From positions 3,348,001 through 3,412,000 of the forward strand of contig NZ_JAPELY010000001.1 of assembly GCF_026343295.1 (NCBI RefSeq): 64,000 nucleotides of DNA, written 5' to 3'. Source of the DNA: Streptomyces sp. NBC_00083 (GTDB lineage Bacteria > Actinomycetota > Actinomycetes > Streptomycetales > Streptomycetaceae). Under the pieces are notes generated by a model. The model ran no database searches, was not told the DNA's origin, and saw only the letters and a program-made list of their open reading frames with translations. This document shows, in pieces, positions 1 to 8,371 of the stretch (positions are counted from its first letter, which is position 1; every line of letters begins with the position of its first letter). A program made the translations under genes and the position numbers.

Positions 1-2
1 TG

Positions 3-82
3 CCCCCACGGCGTCCATCGGGAGACCGCGGCAGAGCGCCACGCCCCACGGCGTGCATCCGGGGATCGCGGCGGAGCGCCGA
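3..82. repeat. Imperfect 40-bp tandem duplication at the window edge
   Basis: Bases 3-42 and 43-82 are two adjacent copies of a 40-bp unit. Each copy contains CCCCACGGCGT near its start and GCGGAGCGCC or GCAGAGCGCC at its end, with a few substitutions. The repeat ends just before the stop codon of the first gene. Whether more copies lie to the left cannot be seen. Confidence 0.7.
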
Positions 83-84
83 CG

Positions 85-438
85 TCAGACGGGCCGCACC
101 GTGCGGGGGCCGACGCACTCGGCGCCGTGCGCCCGCACCCGGTCGCGCAGCGCACGGTCGGCGGTGACGACCGTGCAGGGCCGGCCGGCATGGGCGGCGG
201 CGAGCTCCACGATCAGATCGTCCCCGCTCGCGGGCGCGGACTCGACCCGCACCCCGGGTACGGACTCGACACCCCGGGCGGCGCCCTCGACGACGAGGAT
301 CACCTCCTCATCGGCGGCCCGCCGGGCCAGCAGGTCCCGCAGCCGCTCGGCGGCTCCCCTGCGGTCGCGCCACCATCCGTCGGGCACCGACCCGACGACG
401 TTCGCGGCATCGACGATCAGCACGGGGCGCGCACTCAT
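85..438 (-). CDS. Small PIN/NYN-like nuclease-fold protein
   Basis: A 117-residue soluble protein. It opens with a beta strand ending in VDAANVV (Asp10, Asn13), has SGDD at 71-74 and VTADRALRDRV around 91-101. This spacing of acidic residues after strands is that of YacP/NYN and PIN-domain metal-dependent RNases; Streptomyces homologues are often labelled NTP pyrophosphohydrolase. The ATG at 438 is preferred because the upstream in-frame extension is Arg/Pro-rich and lacks the fold. No substrate can be assigned from sequence. A small hairpin (CGTGGC/GCCACG, 497-516) lies upstream. Confidence 0.75.
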   Translation of the reverse strand: MSARPVLIVDAANVVGSVPDGWWRDRRGAAERLRDLLARRAADEEVILVVEGAARGVESVPGVRVESAPASGDDLIVELAAAHAGRPCTVVTADRALRDRVRAHGAECVGPRTVRPV

Positions 439-661
439 GACGCCCCCGGGCCGCGGCGGGCCCGGGAGGGCCTGACGCACATCGCTCTTGTGAACACGTG
501 GCGTGATTCTGCCACGCCGCCGGGTGGGCGCCGCCGACGGTGAGGCGCTGGCCGTCGCGACCGGCCGGGGCCGGCGGGACCTCGCCGACATCGCGTAGCC
601 GCGATATGCCGGCCTCGACCTTCACGAGCCACCATCCCGATCTCGACCCGGTCGGCGTGGC

Positions 662-1297
662 TCAGTCCTCGAAGGCGGGGCGCCTGCTCGCGCGGCGCCG
701 GACGAAGCCGCGCCGGCCTGCGAGCAGGGTGATGCCCGTCCATCCGCCGACACCCATGGCGAGCGAGCCGAGGCGGTTGGCCGGATCGACGTCGGACGAC
801 ACCTCCAGCGGTATGACGCCCTTCGGGTCACGTATGACCTCGACGCGGTCGCCCACGTGCCACGACGGGTCGTCGCCGTCGTAGTCCAGGGTCTCCTTGA
901 GCCGCCCTGCCGGTCCGATGAGGGTGAAGCGGTGGTTCGAGTCACCGGCCGCGGCGCTGTCCGCCGCGACGCGGCCCGATTCCCGCACACCTCGGTCGTC
1001 GAGCGTGGCCTCGGGGGCGTACTGGACGGAACCCACCAGGACGAGGACCGCGGGCAGGAAGGAGCAGAAGGCGAGCCACCAGGCGCAGTGCAGGAAGCGC
1101 AGGAGGATCGCGAAGGCGAGGCACCCGATGAGACCGGTCACGATCGGGATCACGTCCATGCCCAACGCGAGGTAGGAGATGCCGGTGTTGACCGCCGCGA
1201 TGATCCAGCCGATCCCCATCACGGCCAGCGTGAACAGGACGTACGAGCCCTGGTCGAGGGTCTTGTCCTGCGGCTTCTTCAGGTTCGCTTCGAGCAT
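662..1297 (-). CDS. DUF3592-like integral membrane protein
   Basis: A 211-residue protein with four hydrophobic segments in the first half (roughly residues 17-37, 38-58, 60-80 and 84-105). A soluble beta-rich domain follows, containing the motif WHVGDRVEVIRDP around residues 147-159, and a last hydrophobic stretch lies near 178-195. A membrane part joined to a small beta domain with a GD.VEV.YDP-like signature is typical of the DUF3592 family, whose function is unknown. It stands alone, transcribed away from the next gene. The call is secure as a membrane protein; the family name is a judgement. Confidence 0.75.
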   Translation of the reverse strand: MLEANLKKPQDKTLDQGSYVLFTLAVMGIGWIIAAVNTGISYLALGMDVIPIVTGLIGCLAFAILLRFLHCAWWLAFCSFLPAVLVLVGSVQYAPEATLDDRGVRESGRVAADSAAAGDSNHRFTLIGPAGRLKETLDYDGDDPSWHVGDRVEVIRDPKGVIPLEVSSDVDPANRLGSLAMGVGGWTGITLLAGRRGFVRRRASRRPAFED

Positions 1298-1497
1298 TGA
1301 GGCAGCATAAACATTCGCGTCGTGCCGACTTGGATCCGGGGCGGGGGCATCGGCGCTGGAGGAGTTCGGAGGAAGGCCTCACTCGGCCGTCCCGCATGGT
1401 CCTTTGGGCGCATTGGAACGCGAACTGGCAAGTAGCGAGCGCCACTTGGCTAGGCTCGCGTGCAGACCGTCGTGTCCGACCGGGAGGGGATCCCGCC

Positions 1498-1944
1498 ATG
1501 TCTGAACGAAAGCCTGTTGAGATCCTGGAGTTCTCCGACGACCTGCACTCCGCCGACACCGAGCCCCTGCGGGACTTCCTGCGGGCCCGGCTCTCCGAAC
1601 TCGCCGAGCAACAGGAGGAGGGCAGCGGCGCGGCCTGGGCCGTCCACCGGCTCCGGCAGAGCACGGACCGTATCGCGGTGTGCCTCTCCGACCTCCTGAC
1701 CGGCTGGGGCATGGAAGTGGCCGAGGGGCGCACCGACGAACCGGGTCTCACCCAGCGGCTGCGCCAGGACGTCCAGATGTGGTGGAACGAACTCTGCCTG
1801 ACCGCCGCCCAGTTCTCCGACCATCCCGACCACCTCCCGCGCTGGCGCACTCTGGAGCATCTGTGCCTGGAGTTCGCGGAGTGGCACGAGCACTGGAACG
1901 ACGGCTTCTCCTCCGGTACCTACCAGGACGGCGCCCACCCGTAG
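1498..1944 (+). CDS. Hypothetical acidic soluble protein
   Basis: A 148-residue protein, helical and acidic, with no signal peptide or membrane segment. The ATG at 1498 follows a GGGAGGGG ribosome site at good distance; the longer ORF upstream is not coding-like. The C-terminal half is rich in Trp and His (MWWNEL, RWRTLEHL, EWHEHWND), suggesting a helical bundle. A TTGGCTAGGCT element at about 1446-1456 could supply the -10 region. I do not recognise a function; it resembles the many small conserved Streptomyces proteins of unknown role. Confidence 0.65.
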   Translation: MSERKPVEILEFSDDLHSADTEPLRDFLRARLSELAEQQEEGSGAAWAVHRLRQSTDRIAVCLSDLLTGWGMEVAEGRTDEPGLTQRLRQDVQMWWNELCLTAAQFSDHPDHLPRWRTLEHLCLEFAEWHEHWNDGFSSGTYQDGAHP

Positions 1945-2049
1945 CCGGAACGGCCGGTGAGGTGGCGCGCCGCGTCCGGCCGCAACCCTCCGCGGGCCGG
2001 GCAGCCACCCCTGCCCGGCCCGCTTCCGCCCCGGTCGGCGCGCCGAACC

Positions 2050-2784
2050 TCAGCTGCGGGGCAGGGTGCGGTCAAGGAGCGGAAGCAGACGGTCCCAGTG
2101 CAGCTGACGCGCGGCGGGATCGAAGGCGTCGGTGTCGGCCATCGTGTAGCCGTGAGCGGTGTCGGGGTAGATCTCCGAGGTGTAGTCGACGCCCGCCGCG
2201 TCCAGGGACTGGTTGAGCTCATCCAGGGCTTCCGGCTTCAGGTCGCTCGCGGCGTGTCCGAAGTGAACGGGGGCGGCGAGCTGCGAGAAGAGGGCGGGTC
2301 CGTCCGCGTCCACACGGGCGTGGAAGGCGGCGACGGCGGCCACCTCGTGGGGGTGCGCCGCAGCCGTGCGCACCGCGAGGAGCCCGCCGATGCAGTAGCC
2401 GGTCACCGCGACGGGACCGGCGGCGACCTCGGGCTGGGAGGTGAGGAACTGAAGGTAGGCGTCGGCATCGCGAACGGTCTGCTCGGCGGTGTGCCCCTGG
2501 ATCAGGGGCATCAACTGGGCGAACACCGCGGGCCGTTCCTCGCTTCCGATGAAGTCGGGAAGCTCGATGACCGGCGTCGCGCCGTGCCGGTAGAAGAAGT
2601 TGGGGACGAGCACGTAGTAGCCGTGCCCGGCCAGTTCGAGGGCCATCTCCCGCAGGACGGGCCGAATGCCGAAGCCGTCCGCGTACATGAGCACCCCGGG
2701 GTGCCGGCCGCCGCCGTCGGGGAAGGCGGCGAACGCGTCGGACTGGCCGTCGGCGGTGGGAATCTGCAGGGTCTTGCTGGGCAT
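2050..2784 (-). CDS. Dienelactone hydrolase family protein
   Basis: A 244-residue cytoplasmic alpha/beta hydrolase. The dienelactone-hydrolase catalytic triad is visible: Cys131 in GYCIGG, Asp181 in HAASD, and His211 in TAHGYT. The length matches the family. These enzymes open lactone or ester rings, classically 4-carboxymethylenebutenolide to maleylacetate, but no aromatic-degradation genes lie nearby, so the substrate is open. It is monocistronic; the 240 bp upstream hold no gene. Confidence 0.88.
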   Translation of the reverse strand: MPSKTLQIPTADGQSDAFAAFPDGGGRHPGVLMYADGFGIRPVLREMALELAGHGYYVLVPNFFYRHGATPVIELPDFIGSEERPAVFAQLMPLIQGHTAEQTVRDADAYLQFLTSQPEVAAGPVAVTGYCIGGLLAVRTAAAHPHEVAAVAAFHARVDADGPALFSQLAAPVHFGHAASDLKPEALDELNQSLDAAGVDYTSEIYPDTAHGYTMADTDAFDPAARQLHWDRLLPLLDRTLPRS

Positions 2785-3024
2785 GAATGCTCCTGTCGTG
2801 GTCGAAGTCTCAAGCCTGGGGGCAACACACAGGTGGCGGTACGGCTACGACAGCGCCGCCTGCCCGATCCAGCGCGGGGCGCGCACCGGGTTCGCGGAGC
2901 GGTGGGGGCGTACTTGGTTCGCGCGGAGTCCAACTGCTCTGATCCGGACCGTATTTGGCTAGTCTGCCACGACCCGGGTGAAGACTCAGTGCGCTCCTCT
3001 CGTCCGTGTCCTGTACGTGGCTCA

Positions 3025-3549
3025 CTACACCGATGGTTGGTCGGCCGGGTGGGCCGCGGTTCGAGCGAGGGGGAGGTGCATGAGGGTGAGGTCGAGCCAG
3101 CGGCCGAACTTGGTGCCGGCCTCCGGGACGGTCCCGGCGTGACGGAAGCCGAACCTTTCGTGCAGCCGGACGGACGCCGTGTTCTGGGCCTCGATGCCCG
3201 CGACCATGACGTGATGGCCGGCCGCACGGGCCGAGCCGATGACCTCGGCCAGCAGCGCGGAGCCGAGCCCGAGTCCGTGCATGCCGTCGCGGACGTAGAC
3301 CGAGTTCTCGACCGTGTAGCGGTACCCGTCCTTCTCGCGCCACGGCCCGTAGACCGCGAAGCCCGCCGTCTCGCCGCCCACTTCGGCGACGAACGCCGAG
3401 CCCCGCTCAAGGTGAGCGGCGACCCAGGCCTCGCCCTCGGCGGGGGACTGCTGGGTCTGCGTCCAGAGCGCCGTCGAGTGTTCGATCGCGTGGTTGCGGA
3501 TCGCCACGATGGCCTCGGTGTCACCAGGGAGCGCTCGGCGTACCGTCAC
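3025..3549 (-). CDS. GNAT N-acetyltransferase, phosphinothricin acetyltransferase-like
   Basis: A protein of about 174 residues with the layout of the PAT/Bar subfamily: VRRALPGDTEAIVAIRNHA at the start, a tyrosine-containing VENSVYV strand, the acetyl-CoA loop GLGLGSALL, and a C-terminal RLHERFGF..AG followed by R-WLDLTLM. Such enzymes acetylate phosphinothricin or related amino groups. The GTG at 3549 is chosen because a GAGAGG ribosome site precedes it. ATGs at 3579 and 3588 are alternatives, but they would overlap the start codon of the divergent XRE gene. That neighbour is the likely regulator. Confidence 0.82.
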   Translation of the reverse strand: MTVRRALPGDTEAIVAIRNHAIEHSTALWTQTQQSPAEGEAWVAAHLERGSAFVAEVGGETAGFAVYGPWREKDGYRYTVENSVYVRDGMHGLGLGSALLAEVIGSARAAGHHVMVAGIEAQNTASVRLHERFGFRHAGTVPEAGTKFGRWLDLTLMHLPLARTAAHPADQPSV

Positions 3550-3564
3550 CCTCTCGCCTCTCGC

Positions 3565-3590
3565 ATATATTGGATTCATGTCCAACATAG
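3565..3590. promoter_or_regulatory. Palindromic operator over the XRE start, with -10 box
   Basis: Arms ATATATTGGA (3565-3574) and TCCAACATAG (3581-3590) match at 8 of 10 positions around a 6-base centre that includes the XRE ATG. TATATT at 3566-3571 is placed exactly for transcription to start at the ATG (3578), so the XRE message is probably leaderless. Autoregulation through this palindrome is inference. Confidence 0.55.
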
Positions 3591-4168
3591 TAGATCCCCT
3601 GGTGGCCCGGATCTCGGCCCGCGTCCGCGCCGAACGGGAGCGCCGCCGGTGGACGCTGGCTCGGCTCGCGGTGGCTTCCGGAGTCTCGCAAGCCATGATC
3701 AGCCGGATCGAGCGCGGGGAGAGCAGCCCCACCGCCGTGGTCCTCGGCAAGCTGTCGGCCGCCTTCCAGCTGAGCATCGCCTCCCTGCTCACGCAGGATG
3801 AGGAAGCGTCGGACGGCAGAGCCGGGATCGCGGACGTGCAGCGACAGGCGGACGCCGCGACGTGGCACGATCCCGCCACCGGCTACCGTCGGCGGCAGAT
3901 CACGGGGCCGCGGTTCCCCACGGAGATCGCCGAGATCCGGCTGCCGCCGGGAGCCCGCGTGCCCTACCCCGCCGCGGCCTTCGCGTTCGTCCGGCAGGTG
4001 GTCTGGGTGCTGAACGGACACCTGACCTTCCATGACGGAGACACCGTCCACGAGCTCGACGCGGGCGACGTCATCGAACTCGGTGAGCCCGCCGAGCGCG
4101 TCTTCGCCAACACCACCGACGGCGAGTGCCGCTACGCCGTCGTGCTCGCCCGCGGGACCCGGCCATGA
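3578..4168 (+). CDS. XRE family regulator with C-terminal cupin domain
   Basis: A 196-residue regulator. Residues about 10-65 form a Cro/C1-type helix-turn-helix (RRWTLARLAVASGVSQAMIS then RIERGESSPTAVVLGKLS). Residues about 110-190 form a cupin barrel (LPPGARVPYPA, WVLNGHLTFHDGD, LDAGDVIELGE). This architecture is typical of small-molecule-responsive regulators beside acetyltransferase or resistance genes. It is divergent from the GNAT gene, and the start codon sits inside a palindrome. No ribosome site is visible, which agrees with a leaderless message. The ligand is unknown. Confidence 0.88.
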   Translation: MSNIVDPLVARISARVRAERERRRWTLARLAVASGVSQAMISRIERGESSPTAVVLGKLSAAFQLSIASLLTQDEEASDGRAGIADVQRQADAATWHDPATGYRRRQITGPRFPTEIAEIRLPPGARVPYPAAAFAFVRQVVWVLNGHLTFHDGDTVHELDAGDVIELGEPAERVFANTTDGECRYAVVLARGTRP

Positions 4169-4176
4169 CGGCGGCC

Positions 4177-4199
4177 TAGAATGGACCTTTCGGTCCATT
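4177..4199 (+). promoter_or_regulatory. -10 element and perfect TetR-type operator
   Basis: AATGGACC (4180-4187) and GGTCCATT (4192-4199) form a perfect 8-bp inverted repeat around TTTC. The -10 box TAGAAT (4177-4182) overlaps its left arm. The site lies about 20 bp before the TetR gene, as expected for autorepression. Confidence 0.7.
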
Positions 4200-4220
4200 G
4201 TGAGTGAGTGGAGGCGGGCT

Positions 4221-4829
4221 TTGCCCAAGGAGCTGACGGCGAAGGGGAAGGCGACGCGGCGCCGCATCGTCGAGGGGGCCGCGGTGGTCTTGCGGGAGAG
4301 GGGCGTGGCGCTGGCGACGCTGGATGACGTCATGGCGCAGACCAGCACCAGCAAGAGCCAGCTCTTCCACTACTTTCCGGCCGGAAAGGACGAACTGCTG
4401 CTGGCCGTCGCCCAGTTCGAGGCCGACCAGGTCCTTGAGGACCAGCAGCCCCACCTCGGCCGCCTCGACTCGTGGGAGGCGTGGGACCGGTGGCGGGACG
4501 TGGTGGTCGAGCGGTACGAGGCCCAGGGCGACCAGTGTCCGCTCGGGTCGCTGTTCCTCCAGGTCGGTCGGACCACCCCCGGCGCACGGGCGATCGTGAC
4601 CGAGCTGCTTCGCAGGTGGCAGGAGAGCCTGGCGACAGGCATCCGTGCCCTGCAGGCGGGCGGCGAGCTTCCTCGCACTCTGGATGCCGACGCCAGGGCG
4701 GCGGCGCTGCTGGCCGGGATCCAGGGCGGGGTGTCGATCCTGCTCTCCACGGGGAAGTCCGCGCATCTGCGTGCCGCTCTTGACCAGGGGATCTCCGGTC
4801 TGCGTGCGGCCGGGCGCGCGATGGCGTGA
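4221..4829 (+). CDS. TetR/AcrR family repressor (TTG start)
   Basis: A 202-residue repressor. The N-terminal helix-turn-helix covers residues about 10-55 (ATRRRIVEGAAVVLRERG, then LDDVMAQTSTSKSQLFHYF). The C-terminal region is an all-helical ligand domain with CPLGSLF, typical of the TetR_C_33 / LmrA-like group. The TTG at 4221 is chosen because GGAGG (4210-4214) lies 6 nt before it and no ATG or GTG fits better. The operator at 4180-4199 is immediately upstream. The gene stands alone, so it probably regulates itself and an unlinked target. Confidence 0.85.
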   Translation: MPKELTAKGKATRRRIVEGAAVVLRERGVALATLDDVMAQTSTSKSQLFHYFPAGKDELLLAVAQFEADQVLEDQQPHLGRLDSWEAWDRWRDVVVERYEAQGDQCPLGSLFLQVGRTTPGARAIVTELLRRWQESLATGIRALQAGGELPRTLDADARAAALLAGIQGGVSILLSTGKSAHLRAALDQGISGLRAAGRAMA

Positions 4830-5039
4830 GGTGGAGCCGGTCGCCTTCGGGGGTGGTGGCGGGCGGTCGCGTGCCCGGAACGCCTGCGCGTCGCGCCGCG
4901 CGTCCCGCGTGAGGGGGTGCGCCGGACGGGGTTAATCGCGAATCCGGACGCTCGCCGGACAGCGAGAAGCGGCCGGGTCGATGCGGGAACGCGCGACGGT
5001 GTCGATGTGCCGGCGCGCGAGGGCGGCAGTGCCGGTGCG

Positions 5040-5816
5040 TCAGGCGGCGATGACGGCGACGCCGGTGCGGCCGCCGTCCACGTCCAGCACGACGCCGTGC
5101 ACGAACGAGGACTCGTCGCCGGCCAGGTACACGGCGGCGTGCGCGACGGCGTCCGGGGTGCCCATGCGGCCCGCGGGGGTGCCCTGCATCATGACCTCGG
5201 CGGCGTGGGTCTCGCCCGGCGCTGGGGTTTGCACCACGCCGGGTGAGATGGCGTTGACCCGCACCCCGTACGGCCCGAACTCCGCCGCCCACGCGCGGGT
5301 GAGGGTCTCCATGGCGCCCTTGGTCGAGCTGTAGAGGGCGCCGACCGGGATGCCCAGCCGTGCGATCCAGGAGCCGAGGTTGACGATCGCTCCGCCGCCG
5401 GCCTCCACCATCGCGGGCGCTACGGCGGCGGTCAGGAAGAACGGTGCCTTCACGTTGACCGCGTAGACCTCGTCGAAGGTCTTCTCCGCGGTGGCCGGCG
5501 TGGTGTCCCCGGGATAGATGCCCGCGTTGTTGACCAGGACGTCGATCCTTCCGCCCAGAGCCCGCGCCGCCTCCCGGGCGAGCGCCTGGGAGGACGCGGC
5601 GCTTCCGTCCAGGTCGGCGCGTACGAAGACGGCGCGGCCACCGCGTGCGCGGATCCCGTCGACGACCTCCGCCCCGCGCTCGGCGCTGCGGCCCGAGACG
5701 GCGACGTACGCCCCCTCGGCGGCGAACGCCTCCGCGATCGCACGCCCGATGTTGCTCGTCGCTCCGGTCACCAGGGCGGTCTTGCCCTCAAGACGCACAG
5801 ACACGGTCCACTCCAT
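5040..5816 (-). CDS. SDR family oxidoreductase
   Basis: A 258-residue classical short-chain dehydrogenase with a Rossmann fold. The NAD(P) site is TGATSNIGRAIA, the structural motif is NNAG, and the active site has LGSWIA followed by YSSTK (Ser-Tyr-Lys). The C-terminal DVDGG motif is present. The ATG at 5816 has GGAGAG upstream; a GTG at 5804 with GGAG 6 nt before it is an equally good start. It reduces or oxidises an alcohol or ketone of unknown identity. It is divergent from a TetR gene and probably controlled by it. Confidence 0.88.
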   Translation of the reverse strand: MEWTVSVRLEGKTALVTGATSNIGRAIAEAFAAEGAYVAVSGRSAERGAEVVDGIRARGGRAVFVRADLDGSAASSQALAREAARALGGRIDVLVNNAGIYPGDTTPATAEKTFDEVYAVNVKAPFFLTAAVAPAMVEAGGGAIVNLGSWIARLGIPVGALYSSTKGAMETLTRAWAAEFGPYGVRVNAISPGVVQTPAPGETHAAEVMMQGTPAGRMGTPDAVAHAAVYLAGDESSFVHGVVLDVDGGRTGVAVIAA

Positions 5817-6154
5817 TTGCTCGGCTCTCCACCGTGAAACCGGACGGCGGGGCCGCACGGGACGACCCCGGGCCTCCGGCCGGACGGCGCCCGGGAGGTC
5901 CAGGGCGCAGAGACACTGTGCGACGACAGGATTGGACCCGCAAGTCCATAATCGGGCCGCGGAATCGGGCCGCGGGCTTCCGCGTGCCGATGGGGGTGTG
6001 GACCGCCCGGCGGTACATGCGGGCGCGGGCGTCACGCGGCTGAGATCCGTGCGTGCTTTTGGGTGGGCTGCGCCCTGATCGTGGCGATTGCGCCCCGATT
6101 CATCCGGTCGCCAAACGGTCGCTGACCTGGGGCGACGCGTGCTATTTTTTTGGT

Positions 6155-6166
6155 GAGCGATCGTTC
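6155..6166. promoter_or_regulatory. Near-palindromic TetR operator candidate in the 5817-6193 gap
   Basis: GAGCGATCGTTC is symmetric except at one position pair and sits 28 bp before the TetR start, just after a T-run (6143-6151) that could hold a -10 element (TATTTT). The rest of this 377-bp divergent region shows no gene. The operator is an inference from position and symmetry. Confidence 0.45.
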
Positions 6167-6193
6167 AACTATCGAGCATCCATAGAGGTGGCC

Positions 6194-6790
6194 ATGGGTC
6201 GTAAACAGCTCTGGGACGAGGCGGAGGTCCTGACCTCGGCCATGCGGCTGTTCCGTCGCCAGGGGTACCTGGGTGCCTCGCTGCGGGACATCGAGGCGGC
6301 GACGGGTCTGCACCCGGGGAGCCTGTACCGGGTCTTCGAGAACAAGGACGGCCTGTTCCGCGCCGCCCTGGACGCGTACAACGACCAGGTCGTCCAGGGC
6401 CGAGTCCGGCAGCATCTGCTGGAGTCGGCAGACCCCCTGGCGGGCATCCGCTCGTTCTTCACCTCGACGTTCGAGACCGGCCCCGGCCCGGATCCGGGCT
6501 GCCTGCTCACCAACACCGCCGTCGAGTCCTTCACCGTCCCGCAGGCCGCCGCCGGGGTCCGCCGGGGGCTGGACGCGATCGAGTCGGGCTTCGCCGAAGC
6601 GCTGACGCGCGCCCGCTCCCTCGGCCTGCTGCCCGCGGATCTGGACGTCGACGTGTCCGCGGCCCACCTGCTGGCGCTCTATCAGGGTCTGCTGGTGCTG
6701 GTCCGGGCCGGCACGGACCGCACGAAACTGCACACGATCACCGACGGCGCGATGGCGTCGATCGGCCCCAAGAAAGAGGAACAGCGATGA
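6194..6790 (+). CDS. TetR/AcrR family transcriptional regulator
   Basis: A 198-residue regulator. The helix-turn-helix is clear: LTSAMRLFRRQGYLGASLRDIEAATGLHPGSLYRVFENKDGLF (residues about 12-55, given here only as position and content). The C-terminal helical domain contains CLLTNTAVE, the mark of the TetR_C_16-like, reactive-aldehyde or quinone-sensing NemR-type group. AGAGG precedes the ATG. Its last codons overlap the next gene by 4 bp (ATGA), so the two are translationally coupled. The divergent SDR gene is its likely target. Confidence 0.87.
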   Translation: MGRKQLWDEAEVLTSAMRLFRRQGYLGASLRDIEAATGLHPGSLYRVFENKDGLFRAALDAYNDQVVQGRVRQHLLESADPLAGIRSFFTSTFETGPGPDPGCLLTNTAVESFTVPQAAAGVRRGLDAIESGFAEALTRARSLGLLPADLDVDVSAAHLLALYQGLLVLVRAGTDRTKLHTITDGAMASIGPKKEEQR

Positions 6791-7152
6791 GCGACTCACA
6801 GCAGCTCTGGGAGAACTACGCGGCGTGCTGGTCGGCTTCTCCCGGCGAGCGGATCGTCGCGCTCGGCGCGGTCGCCGTCGACGACGTCGCCTACCGCGAC
6901 CCGGGCACGGAGGTCGGCGGCCTGACCGAACTGGCCGAATACATGGCCGGATTCGCGGAGGCCTTCCCGGGCCACCGGTTCCGCATCGACGAAGTCCTCG
7001 AGCACCATGACCGGTCGCTCGCACGGTGGACCCAACTCGGCGAGCAGGGCGAACCCGCGATGGCCGGTGTGAGCACCGCACTCCACCGTGAGGGCCGGCT
7101 CGCCGACATCACAGGCTTCTTCCTGCCCGACCCGCCCGGCCTGCCCGCCTGA
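6787..7152 (+). CDS. SnoaL-like / NTF2-fold protein
   Basis: A 121-residue single-domain protein: WENYAACWSASPGERI, DDVAYRDPGTEVGG, FPGHRFRIDEV and a final D.TGFF strand fit the SnoaL-like NTF2 cone fold. Relatives are small cyclases, isomerases or ligand binders. It starts within the stop codon of the TetR gene (ATGA overlap), forming a two-gene operon. Together with the divergent SDR this suggests a small detoxification unit. The substrate is unknown. Confidence 0.8.
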   Translation: MSDSQQLWENYAACWSASPGERIVALGAVAVDDVAYRDPGTEVGGLTELAEYMAGFAEAFPGHRFRIDEVLEHHDRSLARWTQLGEQGEPAMAGVSTALHREGRLADITGFFLPDPPGLPA

Positions 7153-7173
7153 ACGAACCCCGCAGCCTCGCCG

Positions 7174-7198
7174 CGTCCCGTCCGTGTCGGCCGGGACG
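7174..7198. terminator. Hairpin between convergent genes
   Basis: CGTCCCG (7174-7180) pairs with CGGGACG (7192-7198) across an 11-nt loop, 22 bp after the SnoaL-like stop. There is no T-run, which is usual for actinomycete terminators. Confidence 0.5.
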
Positions 7199-7304
7199 GT
7201 ACGCGCCGAGGTAACGCCCCCGTGAAACAACGTGGTTGCGGCCACGCGGCGCCAGGCCGACGAGCGTGCCGATCCCGGCCCCGGCTCCGCCCGCTCAGCA
7301 TGGA

Positions 7305-7679
7305 TCAGTGGCGGGAGCGGGGCGGGGCGGCCGGTGCCTTCGCCTTCGGGCGGCCTGCGGGCGCCTTGGCCGGGGGAGCGGTCTTGGGTCTCGTAGTGTC
7401 CTTCGAGCCGGGTGTGCCGGTTATTCGGGCAGTACCGCCGGGGTAGTTGGACGCCGGGCGCGTGCCGCCGGTGCGGCTGGGGGTCGCGCTCGCTGCCGTC
7501 CTCTGGCCGGTCAGGATGCACGGCCGTACACCGGCCGGGACGAGGTCGCCGCCGGTGGTGCGAACCGGGGAAGGGCAGGGCGGTGCGCCGCCGGGGTTCT
7601 TCTGATCGCTGCCGCAGCCGGTGAGAGCCAGGGCGGCGACGGCGGTCGCGGTGAGGACGGTGACAGTGGCACGGTTCAT
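7305..7679 (-). CDS. Small secreted lipoprotein, Pro/Ala/Lys-rich
   Basis: A 124-residue lipoprotein. The signal peptide starts MNRATVTVLTATAVAALAL and ends in the lipobox LTGC. The mature part is low in order, with Pro-, Thr-, Ala- and Lys-rich runs (PPAKAPAGRPKAKAPAAPPRSRH at the end) and four Cys in all. The ATG at 7679 follows GAAAGG. It is probably anchored on the outer face of the membrane. No enzyme domain is seen and no function can be given. Confidence 0.75.
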   Translation of the reverse strand: MNRATVTVLTATAVAALALTGCGSDQKNPGGAPPCPSPVRTTGGDLVPAGVRPCILTGQRTAASATPSRTGGTRPASNYPGGTARITGTPGSKDTTRPKTAPPAKAPAGRPKAKAPAAPPRSRH

Positions 7680-7930
7680 CGGGGGTGCCTTTCGTAGCGG
7701 CTCGAATGGGTGAAGACGAGCCGCTGACCATACTGGTTGCACCCGAGCACGACCGATGAGCCCCTCGCGGAGCGGCAGCGCACCGAACCGGCGGAGCCAC
7801 AACTGCCGCTCCCGAGGCGGCCGTCGGCTTGGAATACGCGGAACCCGGCGCTCCCCCCACGGACATGGGGACGCGGCCCGAACGACCGTGCCGCACCGCT
7901 GGAAGCGCCCTGCCCACGCGTACTGGACGA

Positions 7931-8371
7931 TCAGTGCAGTTGTTCCGCGAGCCCGATGATGACGCCCGCCGGGCCGCGCAGGTAGCAGAGCAGATAGCTG
8001 TCCTCGAACCGGGCGATCTCGCCGATGACTTCGCCGCCGTGGGGGCGCAGGCGGGCCACGGTGTCCTTGATGTCGTCGACCGCGAACATCACGCGGTGTG
8101 TGCCAAGGATGTTGTGGGGACGGTTGCGAGGGCCGTCGCTGATCAGCGCGGGACTGCGGTACTTCGCCAGTTCGAGCCGGCTGTGTCCGTCCGGGGTACG
8201 GACCATCGCGATGTCACAGTGGACGCCGTCGAGCCCGGTGCACTGGTCGGCGAAGAGCCCCGAGACCTCCCCCCTGCCCTCCAGCTCCAGACCGAGCTCC
8301 ACGAAGAACGCGATGGCGGCATCCATGTCCTCGACGACGATGCCCACGTTGTCCATGCGCTGAACCGCCAT
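7931..8371 (-). CDS. VOC (glyoxalase/bleomycin-resistance) family protein
   Basis: A 146-residue protein with the paired beta-alpha-beta-beta-beta modules of the vicinal oxygen chelate fold: MDNVGIVVEDMDAAIAFF at the start, HSRLELAKY in the middle, HRVMFAVDDIKDTVARL opening the second module, and YLRGPAGVIIGLAEQL at the end. Metal ligands are plausibly His/Glu in these strands. Members are lyases, dioxygenases or drug-binding proteins. The ATG at 8371 follows GGAGAAGGAGAAG. The gene is monocistronic; the 214 bp upstream hold nothing recognisable. Confidence 0.85.
   Translation of the reverse strand: MAVQRMDNVGIVVEDMDAAIAFFVELGLELEGRGEVSGLFADQCTGLDGVHCDIAMVRTPDGHSRLELAKYRSPALISDGPRNRPHNILGTHRVMFAVDDIKDTVARLRPHGGEVIGEIARFEDSYLLCYLRGPAGVIIGLAEQLH

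Noticed and set aside
3528..3541. Second CebR-like palindrome (GGGAGCGCTCGG)
   Set aside because: Only half of it is symmetric, and it lies inside the GNAT coding region.
1957..3801. 614-codon plus-strand ORF
   Set aside because: It runs antisense to the dienelactone hydrolase and GNAT genes, has no family motif, and its codon third positions are not GC-biased as in true genes here.
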